In this document: in pieces, positions 51,921 to 60,500 of the stretch
Position numbering within the stretch: the first letter of the stretch is position 1
Layout of the letters: each line of letters starts with the position of its first letter
NCBI GenBank assembly: GCA_002070115.1
Contig: MWCO01000025.1
Span: 1-64,000, forward strand
Length of the DNA: 64,000 bases
Direction: 5' to 3'
Origin: Deltaproteobacteria bacterium ADurb.Bin207
GTDB lineage: Bacteria > Myxococcota_A > Polyangia > Polyangiales > Polyangiaceae
Notes under the pieces: generated by a model
The model's database searches: none
Told to the model about the DNA's origin: nothing
Seen by the model: the letters and a program-made list of their open reading frames with translations, nothing else
Position numbers and translations under genes: made by a program

Positions 51921-53363
51921 CTACACGGCCTTGGAGCGACGGAATCGCTCGTAATCGATGCCAAGCATCCGCATCCGGGTCCATAGCGTGGTCCTTGACA
52001 TGCCGAGCACTGCGGCCGCCCGCTCCCGATGCCCCTCGGTAGCCTCGAGAGCGTTTTCGATTCGCTCCCTTTCCGCCCGTGCGGGTTCATCGAGCGCCGT
52101 GGCGAGCAATCCGGACAATCGCGGAACTGGAACCGAAGAGTTTCGCGGACGACGCGTCGTGGTCCGCACCCGATTTCGAAGGCCCGATTTGTGGAGTCGT
52201 CGCGCTTCCGCCGAAGGAAAACCCAAGGCCCGCGCCAACGTATCCGCATCGACCTCGTCCGATGGACTCAATAGAACGAGCCGCGTTAGCACGTTTCTCA
52301 TTTCTCGTAGGTTGCCCAACCATGGGTGGTCTTTCAAAAGCTGCCGGGCTTCTTCCGTGACGACAAGCTGCGGCCTTCCGGCATCCATGGCTATCTCGGC
52401 AAGCATCGCATCCGCTATCCGAAGCAAATCATCGTTGCGTTCCCGCAAAGGCGGCACGTGAATGGTGACCGTAGCAAGACGATACGCCAGCTTCGCATCC
52501 ACCATCGCATCACTCACCAATTCCCCCACCGACAACGAACTGGTGGCGAGCAACCGTCCGTTGAAATGCCTGCGCGTGAATCCTTGCACCGGATAATAGG
52601 ATCGCGTTTCCAGCAACTCCCGCATACGTTCCTGCAAATCGAATTGAATATCCGAGAATTCGCGAAGTAACAAAGTACCACCGGATGCCGCCGCAAGAAG
52701 ACCGTCGTCGCCGGTATCCGTTCCAAAAAGCTTTTGTTCAATATCCGAAGGATCGCTGTCCACCAAATTGAGCCGCACGAAGGGCCCCTTCGACTGAGCG
52801 CTCAACGAGTGAATCATCCGTGAAACGATCCCTTTGCCCGCACCAGGCTCCCCCACGATGAGAGCGGTCGTGTCTGGACGTGTTGCCGCCGTTCGGCATT
52901 GGACCACCATTTCCTGAACGGCTGGCACCGACGAGACCATAAACGCTCTCAGGAAGTCATCAATTCCCGTCTCCTCTTGATGTGTCGAAAAAATATCGGC
53001 AATCGACCCAACCATTGTCCGAAGTTTGTCGGGCGATACGGGGGTGGCCTGATAGTCATACGCCCCAAGTTTGGTGAGCATGACGGCATCTTGTACATTC
53101 GGTCGCTCCGCCAGCACGATGACTTGCACCCCCTTCGACTTGTTCAACACTTCTTTAGCCAGTTGAACGCCATCATCGTCGCGCTCGACACGAGCATCCG
53201 TCACCAAAACGTCGCAACCGTCTCTTCGCAATACCGCCAGTGCTTCCGCCGTGGACGTCGCGGTCGATACCGTATGACCGGCGGAGGTCAGAGCGCGCGA
53301 ATAGACTTCCGCAGTCGTCCAAGCTTTGGTTACCAATACGATCTGAAGGGGCTGTCCGGTCAT
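51921..53363 (-). CDS. Degenerate NtrC-like regulator (pseudo-receiver, AAA without GAFTGA, Fis-type HTH)
   Basis: 480 residues from the ATG at 53363, which has GAGGG six bases upstream; an ATG at 53381 has no ribosome site. Order: receiver (8-120), AAA+ (145-370), Fis-type HTH at the end (GHRERAAAVLGMSRTTLWTRMRM). The receiver keeps one Asp (VTDARV, about 53) but has lost the N-terminal acidic pair (LVTKAW) and the Lys (ATPVS for the usual KP). The AAA keeps Walker A GEPGAGKG and the Arg-finger region PPLRERNDD, but the stretch between LFG and GGT is short and lacks GAFTGA, and Walker B reads LLLREFSDI with Arg for Asp. It therefore probably binds DNA but should not drive sigma-54 in the usual way. 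It lies upstream of moxR. Confidence 0.85.
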   Translation of the reverse strand: MTGQPLQIVLVTKAWTTAEVYSRALTSAGHTVSTATSTAEALAVLRRDGCDVLVTDARVERDDDGVQLAKEVLNKSKGVQVIVLAERPNVQDAVMLTKLGAYDYQATPVSPDKLRTMVGSIADIFSTHQEETGIDDFLRAFMVSSVPAVQEMVVQCRTAATRPDTTALIVGEPGAGKGIVSRMIHSLSAQSKGPFVRLNLVDSDPSDIEQKLFGTDTGDDGLLAAASGGTLLLREFSDIQFDLQERMRELLETRSYYPVQGFTRRHFNGRLLATSSLSVGELVSDAMVDAKLAYRLATVTIHVPPLRERNDDLLRIADAMLAEIAMDAGRPQLVVTEEARQLLKDHPWLGNLREMRNVLTRLVLLSPSDEVDADTLARALGFPSAEARRLHKSGLRNRVRTTTRRPRNSSVPVPRLSGLLATALDEPARAERERIENALEATEGHRERAAAVLGMSRTTLWTRMRMLGIDYERFRRSKAV

Positions 53364-53486
53364 GGTATCCCTCGCGGTCATGCAAGTTATGGCTTCGATT
53401 ACGTCAAGGTTGCGTTGCCTTTACAAATATCGGCCATCGTAAAAAATACCTCGCCACGGCCTGACTGACAACAGAATAAGATTTTT

Positions 53487-53502
53487 ATTTGTAAATACAA
53501 AT
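53487..53502. promoter_or_regulatory. Inverted repeat ATTTGTA / TACAAAT
   Basis: Perfect 7-bp arms around AA, 124 bp upstream of the NtrC-like start. The heptamer TACAAAT also occurs alone at 53422-53428. This is operator-like; the HTH protein encoded next to it is the first candidate binder. Confidence 0.45.
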
Positions 53503-53565
53503 GGTTATGTAGGTGTCGCCAGGCAAAAGATGCCAAGACCCTTGGCTATTCCACGATTTTTGGGG

Positions 53566-53585
53566 ACGTTGTGATTTCACAACGT
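53566..53585. promoter_or_regulatory. Inverted repeat ACGTTGTGA / TCACAACGT
   Basis: Perfect 9-bp arms around TT, the longest perfect dyad found here. Middle of the divergent region, 250 bp before the radical SAM start. Operator-like; no T run follows. Confidence 0.5.
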
Positions 53586-53598
53586 GACGAAAACGTCA
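53585..53598. promoter_or_regulatory. Inverted repeat TGACG / CGTCA
   Basis: 5-bp arms around AAAA, sharing one base with the preceding dyad. Short, so it may be chance, but its position beside the 9-bp dyad makes it worth noting. Confidence 0.25.
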
Positions 53599-53640
53599 GC
53601 GAAGCCAAAGGCTTGTCCGCTGCCGCATTCATTTAATTGT

Positions 53641-53662
53641 GTGTAAAATCAATATATTACAC
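53641..53662. promoter_or_regulatory. Inverted repeat GTGTAA / TTACAC in AT-rich DNA
   Basis: 6-bp arms separated by 10 AT-rich bases, a spacing that puts the two arms one and a half turns apart. Lies 174 bp upstream of the radical SAM start and is a candidate operator or promoter element. Confidence 0.35.
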
Positions 53663-53835
53663 CAGGCACAGACACGCTGGGCCCGACGCTGAACATGGCA
53701 TGGAGCCGTGGGAGACACGCGAAGATCAGGAAATGAACATCATGGACGGCGTTCTTGCGCCATGATGCCATTGCCACTGCTTTTGCTTCCCCCTTTTCTT
53801 GCCTCCCGGCAGCCCAGTCCCCAAGCTTGTCTCCC

Positions 53836-56800
53836 ATGCCCTCTCCCACGCCCCTCATCATCCATTGTCCTCGTTGGGACAGGCAACGACGCGAGATCAT
53901 GGTCATGCCCCTTGGCTTGCCCGCCCTCGCCAACCTCATCCTCGACCATACGGGCACCGCGCCGACGCTTGTCCACCTCGGTATCGAAAATGAGCATGAC
54001 CCGCATTTCCGTCTTTCCGAATTGCTGTCTCCTTCGCCCCCTCGCTTGCTGCTCGTGTCGCTCCATTGGTTCCTCCAAGTCCGTCCCGTGCTCGATCTCG
54101 TTCGCGAGTTGCGAAGCCTCGCTCCCGAATCGCTCGTTGTGTTGGGCGGCTTCACGGCCTCGTACTTCGCTCATGAAATCCTGTCCCGCGTGCCAAGCGT
54201 CGATGCGGTCGTCGTGGGAGATGGGGAACAACCCATCCTGGCGTTGACGCGCTGGGCCAGCGCCATTCCCGCTTTGTCACGGTCGCGGTTGAACGAAATC
54301 CCGAACCTCGTGTGGCGGGATACGGATGGTACGATTCGTCGCAACCCGCACCGGTACGTTCTTGGTTCGTCGGAAGCTGCCAGCCTCCGGCATGGAAGCC
54401 TATCGTGCCTGCGTCACCACCAACTGTATACCGAGCGCGCCCTCTATGCCGATTTCAGCGAAGGAAGCCATGAATCCCCGTACGCTCGCACCGCCTACCT
54501 CAACGCCGGAAGAGGATGCTCCGTAGCCTGCGCCAACTGCGGTGGTGGAAAACTCGCGCAAGCGGCTCTGGGCAAACGAAATGGTATTCTCGTCTATCCT
54601 TTGTCCAAACTCATCCGCGATATCGAGGAAAGCCTGTCTCACGGCGTCGACGTTCTCCGCATGTCTTTTGATCCTCCGTCCGCGAGACGACCGATGATGG
54701 CTTGGTTCGAGGCCATCGCCAAACTCAATCCTCGGTTTCGCCTCATTTATGACTTATGGTGGCTTCCTTCGAAGGCGCTGCTCGATTCGATGGCGCGAGC
54801 TTTTTCTCCGGGGTCGACACTGATTCTTTCACCGGAATGCGGCAGCGAAGCCGTACGAAAGCGGATTCGCGGTTATCCCTTCTCGAACGACCATCTGATG
54901 CAAGCGATTCATGCCATCGAGTCCCGTGGCTTTCGCACCCATTGTTTTTTTTCCGCCGGTCTTCCCACCGAATCCCCCGACGATCTCGAAGAAACCATCG
55001 GCCTCATCCAACGAATTCGAGGCGAAACGCAGGCTGGAATTTCGGTGTGTCCCATGACCGCCGACCCCGCAAGCCCCCTTTTCACCAACCCGGACGCTTT
55101 CGGCGCCACGCTTACACGACAATCGCTGCTTGATTTTTATCACGATCCCAGCCCCCATCGTCCAGGTTATCGAACAGCGTATTTTTCCGAGTCTCAAATC
55201 CTCGATGCTTGCAACCGACTCCTGCAAGCGGCCGCCTTGCCACCTTCCTTGGACCCCATCGTCGATTCCTCCTCGTCGATGTCACGAAATTCACTGGAAA
55301 TCGCTCCCAATCCATCAAAGCGCGTCGTGTTGCTCGTCGGCATGTTCCGGCGCATCGTTCCAGAAGGAAATGATGGTCCGTTCGGCAGCCAGGGAGGATT
55401 CGTCGATAACCTCGCCCCCTCCCCCTACAGCCTCGCCAATGGATATCTCAAGTCCTTCGTCGATGCGAACGACGCGCTTCGGGAACGATACGACGTGCGT
55501 CTCTTCGATATTATCGAACCCTGGGAGCCAGAGGAAGAGCGCGAGGAAGTGCGTATCACCGACGAGGACATCGATGCGCTTCTTTCCTATCATCCCGTTT
55601 TAATTGGGTTTTCTGCTTATTGTTGGAATCTCGACGCGGTCCGGACGGCTTGTCAAACGATCAAGCAGCGGCAACCGGATGTGCGTATCGTGGTGGGTGG
55701 AAGAGTCTCGCAAAGCGATGCACGCGATTGGCTTGCGTCCTGTCCCGCCGTCGATGCCGTGGTCGTTGGCGAAGGGGAACTGGCTTTTCGAGAAATCCTG
55801 CTTCGAGATGGCTTTTCCGGGATCGCGGGGGTGTTATGGCGGGAAGGCAACGAGTTGCGTTGGGGAGGAGCCCCTCGATGCTTGGACTCTCTCGACGATA
55901 TTCCTTCCCCTTTTCTCACCGGTGTTCTCGTTCCTGCCCTCCACGCCGTGATGCTCGAATTGTCCAGGGGGTGTTTGCATGCTTGCGGCTATTGCACGTG
56001 GAATGCAGACAAACGTCTCCGGCATTTTGGCTCCTCGCGTATCGAACAGGAGCTGCGTTGGGCCGTGCGACAAGGACATCAGCATATTACCCTGAACGAT
56101 TCCGCCATCAACTACGATACGGAGCGGCTTCGCGATTTCGTCGAGGCAATTGAGCGTGCGGATCCCTCGAATCGCCTTCGTTTCACGTATAACTTTCGAC
56201 ACGATGCGTTGACGGAGGAGCAATTCGAGCTTTTCCAGCGGTTGCCCACCCACGTAGCTCTCGTGGGTGTCGAAACCTTGTCGTCGCGGGGCATGGCCCA
56301 GGTTGATCGGCAAGCGGTGGATGTTCCAGCCCTTCGATATCGCTTGGAACGGTTTGCAAGGACCGTTCGGCCCGCGGTGGCCAGCATCGTGTTGGGACTG
56401 CCGGGCGATGATGAACAGGGATTCCTCGACACGCTCGATACCTTGATGTCTTATACGCAGCCCACCGATGGTCCTCCTTTCGTCGAAGCGGTGCTCGTAT
56501 CGCTGCTCCAAGTGTATCGGGGTTCGAAACTCTGGCAGCGCCGCGAACAACTCGGACTTGTCTTCAATCCGCGGGGAATCCCGTACTTGATCGAAAGTGC
56601 GTCCTGGACAAAAAATGCGCTGGCGCGTTGCAAAACAGCGATCATTCGTCGGATTCGCCAAAACCCTTCCCGCCTAAAAGCCGCTGAGGCACTCGTCATG
56701 ATGCGTGAACAGGGAGGATTGCCCGTCTGGCTTTCTCCCCGCGTGCTCGCTATCGTATTGCGCGACTGGCCGGAAGGAAAAACCTACGAGGGATGGACAT

Positions 56801-57066
56801 TGGAACGGATAGGACGAATGCGAGATACGGGGCAGGGAGCCTTGTTGCGCTTTCGTTTTCAATCCAAAGGCTGCGTTCGGGTCCGCATGCTAGAGCAAGA
56901 CGTTGGTCCACGACGATATCGGATGACGTATCACCTGGTCGACGGCGCAGCGATTCCGGGGGGGGCCGTCGATCGGCTCGCTCGGCTGGTGGAAGCCATG
57001 GTGCGAAACGGAGAACACCGGGCAGCAGCTTATTTGGCGGATCGAAGGGGTGGCAGGAAGAAATGA
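53836..57066 (+). CDS. Tandem double B12-binding/radical SAM protein
   Basis: 1076 residues from the ATG at 53836; an upstream TTG adds 27 unlikely residues. Two complete modules in one chain. Module 1: B12-binding-like domain (PLGLPALANLIL, VVVLGGFTAS-like LVVLGGFTASYF, VDAVVVGDGE), then radical SAM CSVACANC (C228, C232, C235). Module 2: VLIGFSAYCWNLDAVRT, IRIVVGGRVSQSDAR-like VRIVVGGRVSQ, VDAVVVGEGE, then RGCLHACGYC (C713, C717, C720). Both keep Cx3Cx2C. A C-terminal extension of about 150 residues is unassigned. Each single module is common and often modifies lipids, pigments or peptides; two in one chain is unusual. Cytoplasmic. It precedes arsR by 56 bp. Confidence 0.85.
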   Translation: MPSPTPLIIHCPRWDRQRREIMVMPLGLPALANLILDHTGTAPTLVHLGIENEHDPHFRLSELLSPSPPRLLLVSLHWFLQVRPVLDLVRELRSLAPESLVVLGGFTASYFAHEILSRVPSVDAVVVGDGEQPILALTRWASAIPALSRSRLNEIPNLVWRDTDGTIRRNPHRYVLGSSEAASLRHGSLSCLRHHQLYTERALYADFSEGSHESPYARTAYLNAGRGCSVACANCGGGKLAQAALGKRNGILVYPLSKLIRDIEESLSHGVDVLRMSFDPPSARRPMMAWFEAIAKLNPRFRLIYDLWWLPSKALLDSMARAFSPGSTLILSPECGSEAVRKRIRGYPFSNDHLMQAIHAIESRGFRTHCFFSAGLPTESPDDLEETIGLIQRIRGETQAGISVCPMTADPASPLFTNPDAFGATLTRQSLLDFYHDPSPHRPGYRTAYFSESQILDACNRLLQAAALPPSLDPIVDSSSSMSRNSLEIAPNPSKRVVLLVGMFRRIVPEGNDGPFGSQGGFVDNLAPSPYSLANGYLKSFVDANDALRERYDVRLFDIIEPWEPEEEREEVRITDEDIDALLSYHPVLIGFSAYCWNLDAVRTACQTIKQRQPDVRIVVGGRVSQSDARDWLASCPAVDAVVVGEGELAFREILLRDGFSGIAGVLWREGNELRWGGAPRCLDSLDDIPSPFLTGVLVPALHAVMLELSRGCLHACGYCTWNADKRLRHFGSSRIEQELRWAVRQGHQHITLNDSAINYDTERLRDFVEAIERADPSNRLRFTYNFRHDALTEEQFELFQRLPTHVALVGVETLSSRGMAQVDRQAVDVPALRYRLERFARTVRPAVASIVLGLPGDDEQGFLDTLDTLMSYTQPTDGPPFVEAVLVSLLQVYRGSKLWQRREQLGLVFNPRGIPYLIESASWTKNALARCKTAIIRRIRQNPSRLKAAEALVMMREQGGLPVWLSPRVLAIVLRDWPEGKTYEGWTLERIGRMRDTGQGALLRFRFQSKGCVRVRMLEQDVGPRRYRMTYHLVDGAAIPGGAVDRLARLVEAMVRNGEHRAAAYLADRRGGRKK

Positions 57067-57122
57067 GGCTTTCGTGGAGCAGCGGTCAGTCTACGTTCCA
57101 AACCATCGGGTTGAGGTGATCC

Positions 57123-57581
57123 GTGCGCAGGCTGGCAACGGTTTTCAAAGCGCTTTCTGATGAAACACGCCTTGCCATGCTCGGGCTTCTGCTTCGGGAA
57201 GGCGAATTATGCGTATGTGATTTCGTAGAAGTCCTCGGAATCACACAATCCAAAGCCTCGCGGCATTTGCGCTACCTGGTCCACGCGGGTCTGCTTCAAG
57301 ATCGTCGGGAATTGACCTGGGTCTATTACCGCATGGCGGACCAACTCGGCGCGGAGCAAAGGTTGGTGTTATCGGGGGTGCAGGAATTGGTAAAGCAACA
57401 ACTGCCTGATGAGTTGCTTGAATCTCTAAAAACATGGAAACAGCAGAAACAGTGCGATGGTGGATGTGGTCCATCGCCGAAAAAGCGACTCTCGAGCTGT
57501 CGCGGAAGGTGCGAGGGGACGATCGTTAGGCCCCTGGCTCTTTTTGAAAACGGCATTATGAAGCGATCCCCTCGCTCATGA
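57123..57581 (+). CDS. ArsR-family transcription regulator with As(III)/Sb(III)-type cysteine site
   Basis: 152 residues, GTG start with GAGGTGAT just upstream. Winged helix with VFKALSDETRLAML and the sensing motif ELCVCDFVEVLG followed by the recognition helix SKASRHLRYL; ELCVCD is the As(III) site of classical ArsR. The C-terminal 50 residues add CDGGCGPS and SSCRGRC, more potential metal ligands. Such repressors leave DNA when arsenite binds. The usual arsenic genes (arsB, arsC, acr3, arsM) are not nearby; instead the stop overlaps the UvrA start by four bases, so the two are translationally coupled. No clear operator was seen in the 56 bp before it. Confidence 0.92.
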   Translation: MRRLATVFKALSDETRLAMLGLLLREGELCVCDFVEVLGITQSKASRHLRYLVHAGLLQDRRELTWVYYRMADQLGAEQRLVLSGVQELVKQQLPDELLESLKTWKQQKQCDGGCGPSPKKRLSSCRGRCEGTIVRPLALFENGIMKRSPRS

Positions 57582-60500
57582 ATCGCACCGTTCTTCGCAA
57601 CGCCCGAACGCATAACCTACAGTCCGTCTGTATCGAGCTGGAGCCCGGCCAACTCATCGCCGTGACGGGAGTATCCGGTTCTGGCAAATCGTCGTTATGC
57701 CTCGATACGCTTTATGCGGAGGGTCAGCGTCGTTTCGTGGAGAGTTTCAGTCCGTACGCGAGGCAATTTTTAGAGCGCCATGAGCGTCCTCCGATCGACA
57801 GTCTGGACCCTGTTCCCGCGGCGATCGCTGTGGATCGTCATGCTCCTGTGAAAAGTTCACGGTCGACGGTAGCGACCATGTCCGACGTGGAACCCTATCT
57901 TTCCGCGCTATTTTTGCGGGAAGGGCGGCCGATCTGTCCGAACTGTGCGGTGGGCGCGACGTGGATGGATGCGGGGGTGGCGGCGTCTTCGTTGGTGTGG
58001 GAGTGGGCAGACGAGCGGGTCATCGTGTTGGCGCCGGGCCGGGCCGAGGGAACGGCGGCGTATCTCGATGCGCGCGACAGGCTTGTGGCGGCGGGGCATC
58101 GTCGTTTGTGGCTGGCCGATTCGATTCGCGACATCGATACGGTTCGGCCGAGTGAGATTTTGTCGGAAGGCTCGCGCTTCGAAGTCGTCATCGACCGAAT
58201 CAAGCTGGGAGAACCATCGTTACGAAGACTGCAAGAAGCGCTGGAACAAGCTTGGACCATGACCCAAGGTCAAGCGGTGATCGTGGGGGAAAGCAAAGGG
58301 CGTCGGACCGTGCAACGGGGGCTGGTATGTCCCTCATGTGCCAAGTCCTTTGCTCCACCACGCCCGGGGCTTTTTTCCTATCAATCTCCGGTGGGGGCTT
58401 GCGAAGAATGTCACGGCTTCGGACGTGTCATAGGTATTGATTTTCAAAAGGTTTTTCCGGATGCCGCCAAGTCGCTTGCCCAAGGGGCCATTCGTCCCTG
58501 GTCTGGGAAAACCAGCGCTTGGGAGCGTCGAACGCTGAAGAAATTCTGCTTACGTCATGATATCGACATGGATCGGCCTTGGGGACAACTGACGAAAAAG
58601 CAGCAACAATTGGTGATTACGGGGGATGGTACGTGGAGCGGTGGAAAATACCCGGGAATTATCGCGTGGTTTCGGTACTTGGAGTCCAAAGCCTATAAAA
58701 TGCATGTTAGGGTGATGCTTTCGCGGTACCGCGCCTACGATCCTTGCCCGGTTTGCCGTGGAAAACGCCTCAATGCCGCCGCGTTATCCTATGGTGTCGA
58801 CGGTCTCGACCTAGCTGGGTGGCACGGTTTGGAGCTTGGGGAAGCTCGCGCGCGATTGATGGGATGGAAAGCCACCCATCCGCAGGGGGAACTCATTCGC
58901 AAGGAGCTTCTGTCGCGGCTCGGTTTTCTTTGCGATGTGGGGCTTGGATACCTGACTCTCGACCGACAAGCCCGGACCTTGTCGGGAGGGGAAGCCCAAC
59001 GCGTATCGCTGACCGCCGCCCTTGGTGCCTCGCTTTCTGGTGCGCTCATCGTATTGGATGAGCCCACCGTGGGGCTGCATCCGAGCGATATATCGCCGCT
59101 CGTAGACTGCATGCGCTCGCTCGCCGACCATGGCAATACGGTGGTTGTGGTGGAGCACGATCCTTCGGTGGTTAGGGCGGTGGATCGGGTGGTAGAATTG
59201 GGGCCCGGGGCAGGGGCGAAGGGGGGAAGAATCCTTTTCGAAGGGTCTCCAGAGCAGCTCACTGCAAGGACCGATTTGCCCACGGGGCGCGCGCTGGCGG
59301 CCTGGCAGGAAAACCAGCCGTCGAATCGTCGGAAGTGGCACAAAACGTTGCGTGTTCATAATGCTCGAGCCAACAATTTGGCCACTATCGATGTGGATAT
59401 TCCTCTGGGGGTGATATGCGCTTTGAGCGGCCCGAGTGGGTCGGGAAAAAGCACCTTGGCGGAAGAGATCGTGTACCGGGCCGTGGCTCGCGCCCATGGC
59501 ATGACGGATGTGGATCCGCCTGCGGAGCACGATCGCCTGGAGGGGGTCGAGCATCTTTGCGGGGTTACGTTGGTGGATCAGAACCCGCTGGGAAGAACGT
59601 CGCGGGGCAATCCCGCAACCTATACCAAGGCCTGGGATCGGGTGCGTGCGCTATTTGCTTCCGAACCCGCGGCTCAGGGCCTGGGGTTCACCCCTTCTCA
59701 CTTTTCATTCAATGTTGCCGCTGGGCGCTGTGATGCTTGCGCGGGGGAGGGCTTCGAGACGGTAGAGATGCAGTTTCTCGCGGATATCTCGCTGTTATGC
59801 CCCGTATGTCGTGGAAAACGCTTCAAATCGGAAGTGCTGGAGGTTGTGCATCATGGCAAAACGGTGGCGGATTTGCTTGCCATGACGGTCGATGAGGTAG
59901 TGCAATGGGCCAACCATGATCCGGCCCTGGTTCGCGCCCTTCGCCCTTTGCAATCCCTGGGGCTTGGCTACCTGCCTCTCGGACAACCCCTGTCTACTTT
60001 ATCGGGAGGGGAGGCGCAACGTTTGAAGTTGGCGCGAGCCTTGCGCGGAAAAGTCAACGGACAACTTTTTGTGCTCGATGAGCCGAGCGCCGGCCTTCAT
60101 GCCGAGGATATCCAGTGTCTGATCGCCGCCATGCATGATCTGGTGGAAAGGGGCGCAAGCGTGCTCGTGGTCGAGCACGACCTGGATGTGCTGCGGGCCG
60201 CCGATTGGATCATCGACCTGGGCCCCGGCGCCGGACGTCATGGCGGAAGGGTTGTCGACCAAGGAACCCCAGAGCATATTGCCCAAGGTTCCCAACGCAC
60301 GGCTCTCGCCCTGCAACAACGGCATCCGACGACGGAGCCGTCGAGCCACCCCCAGCCGCTCGCCAAAGCCCATGGCAACCATGCCATCACCATTCGGAAC
60401 GCTCGAGAGCATAATTTGCGCAGCCTATCGTGCCAGATACCGCATCAACGCCTCGTGGTGGTCACCGGGCCAAGCGGATCGGGCAAAAGCTCGCTCGTTT

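Larger units (their letters stand above)
53364..53835. other. 472-bp divergent regulatory region
   Basis: Between the NtrC-like regulator and the radical SAM gene. No coding frame of substance. Richer in A/T than its surroundings and holds at least four inverted repeats, listed separately, plus an extra copy of TACAAAT at 53422-53428. This is the densest set of dyads in the window and probably contains both promoters and the binding sites of one or more regulators. Confidence 0.55.
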
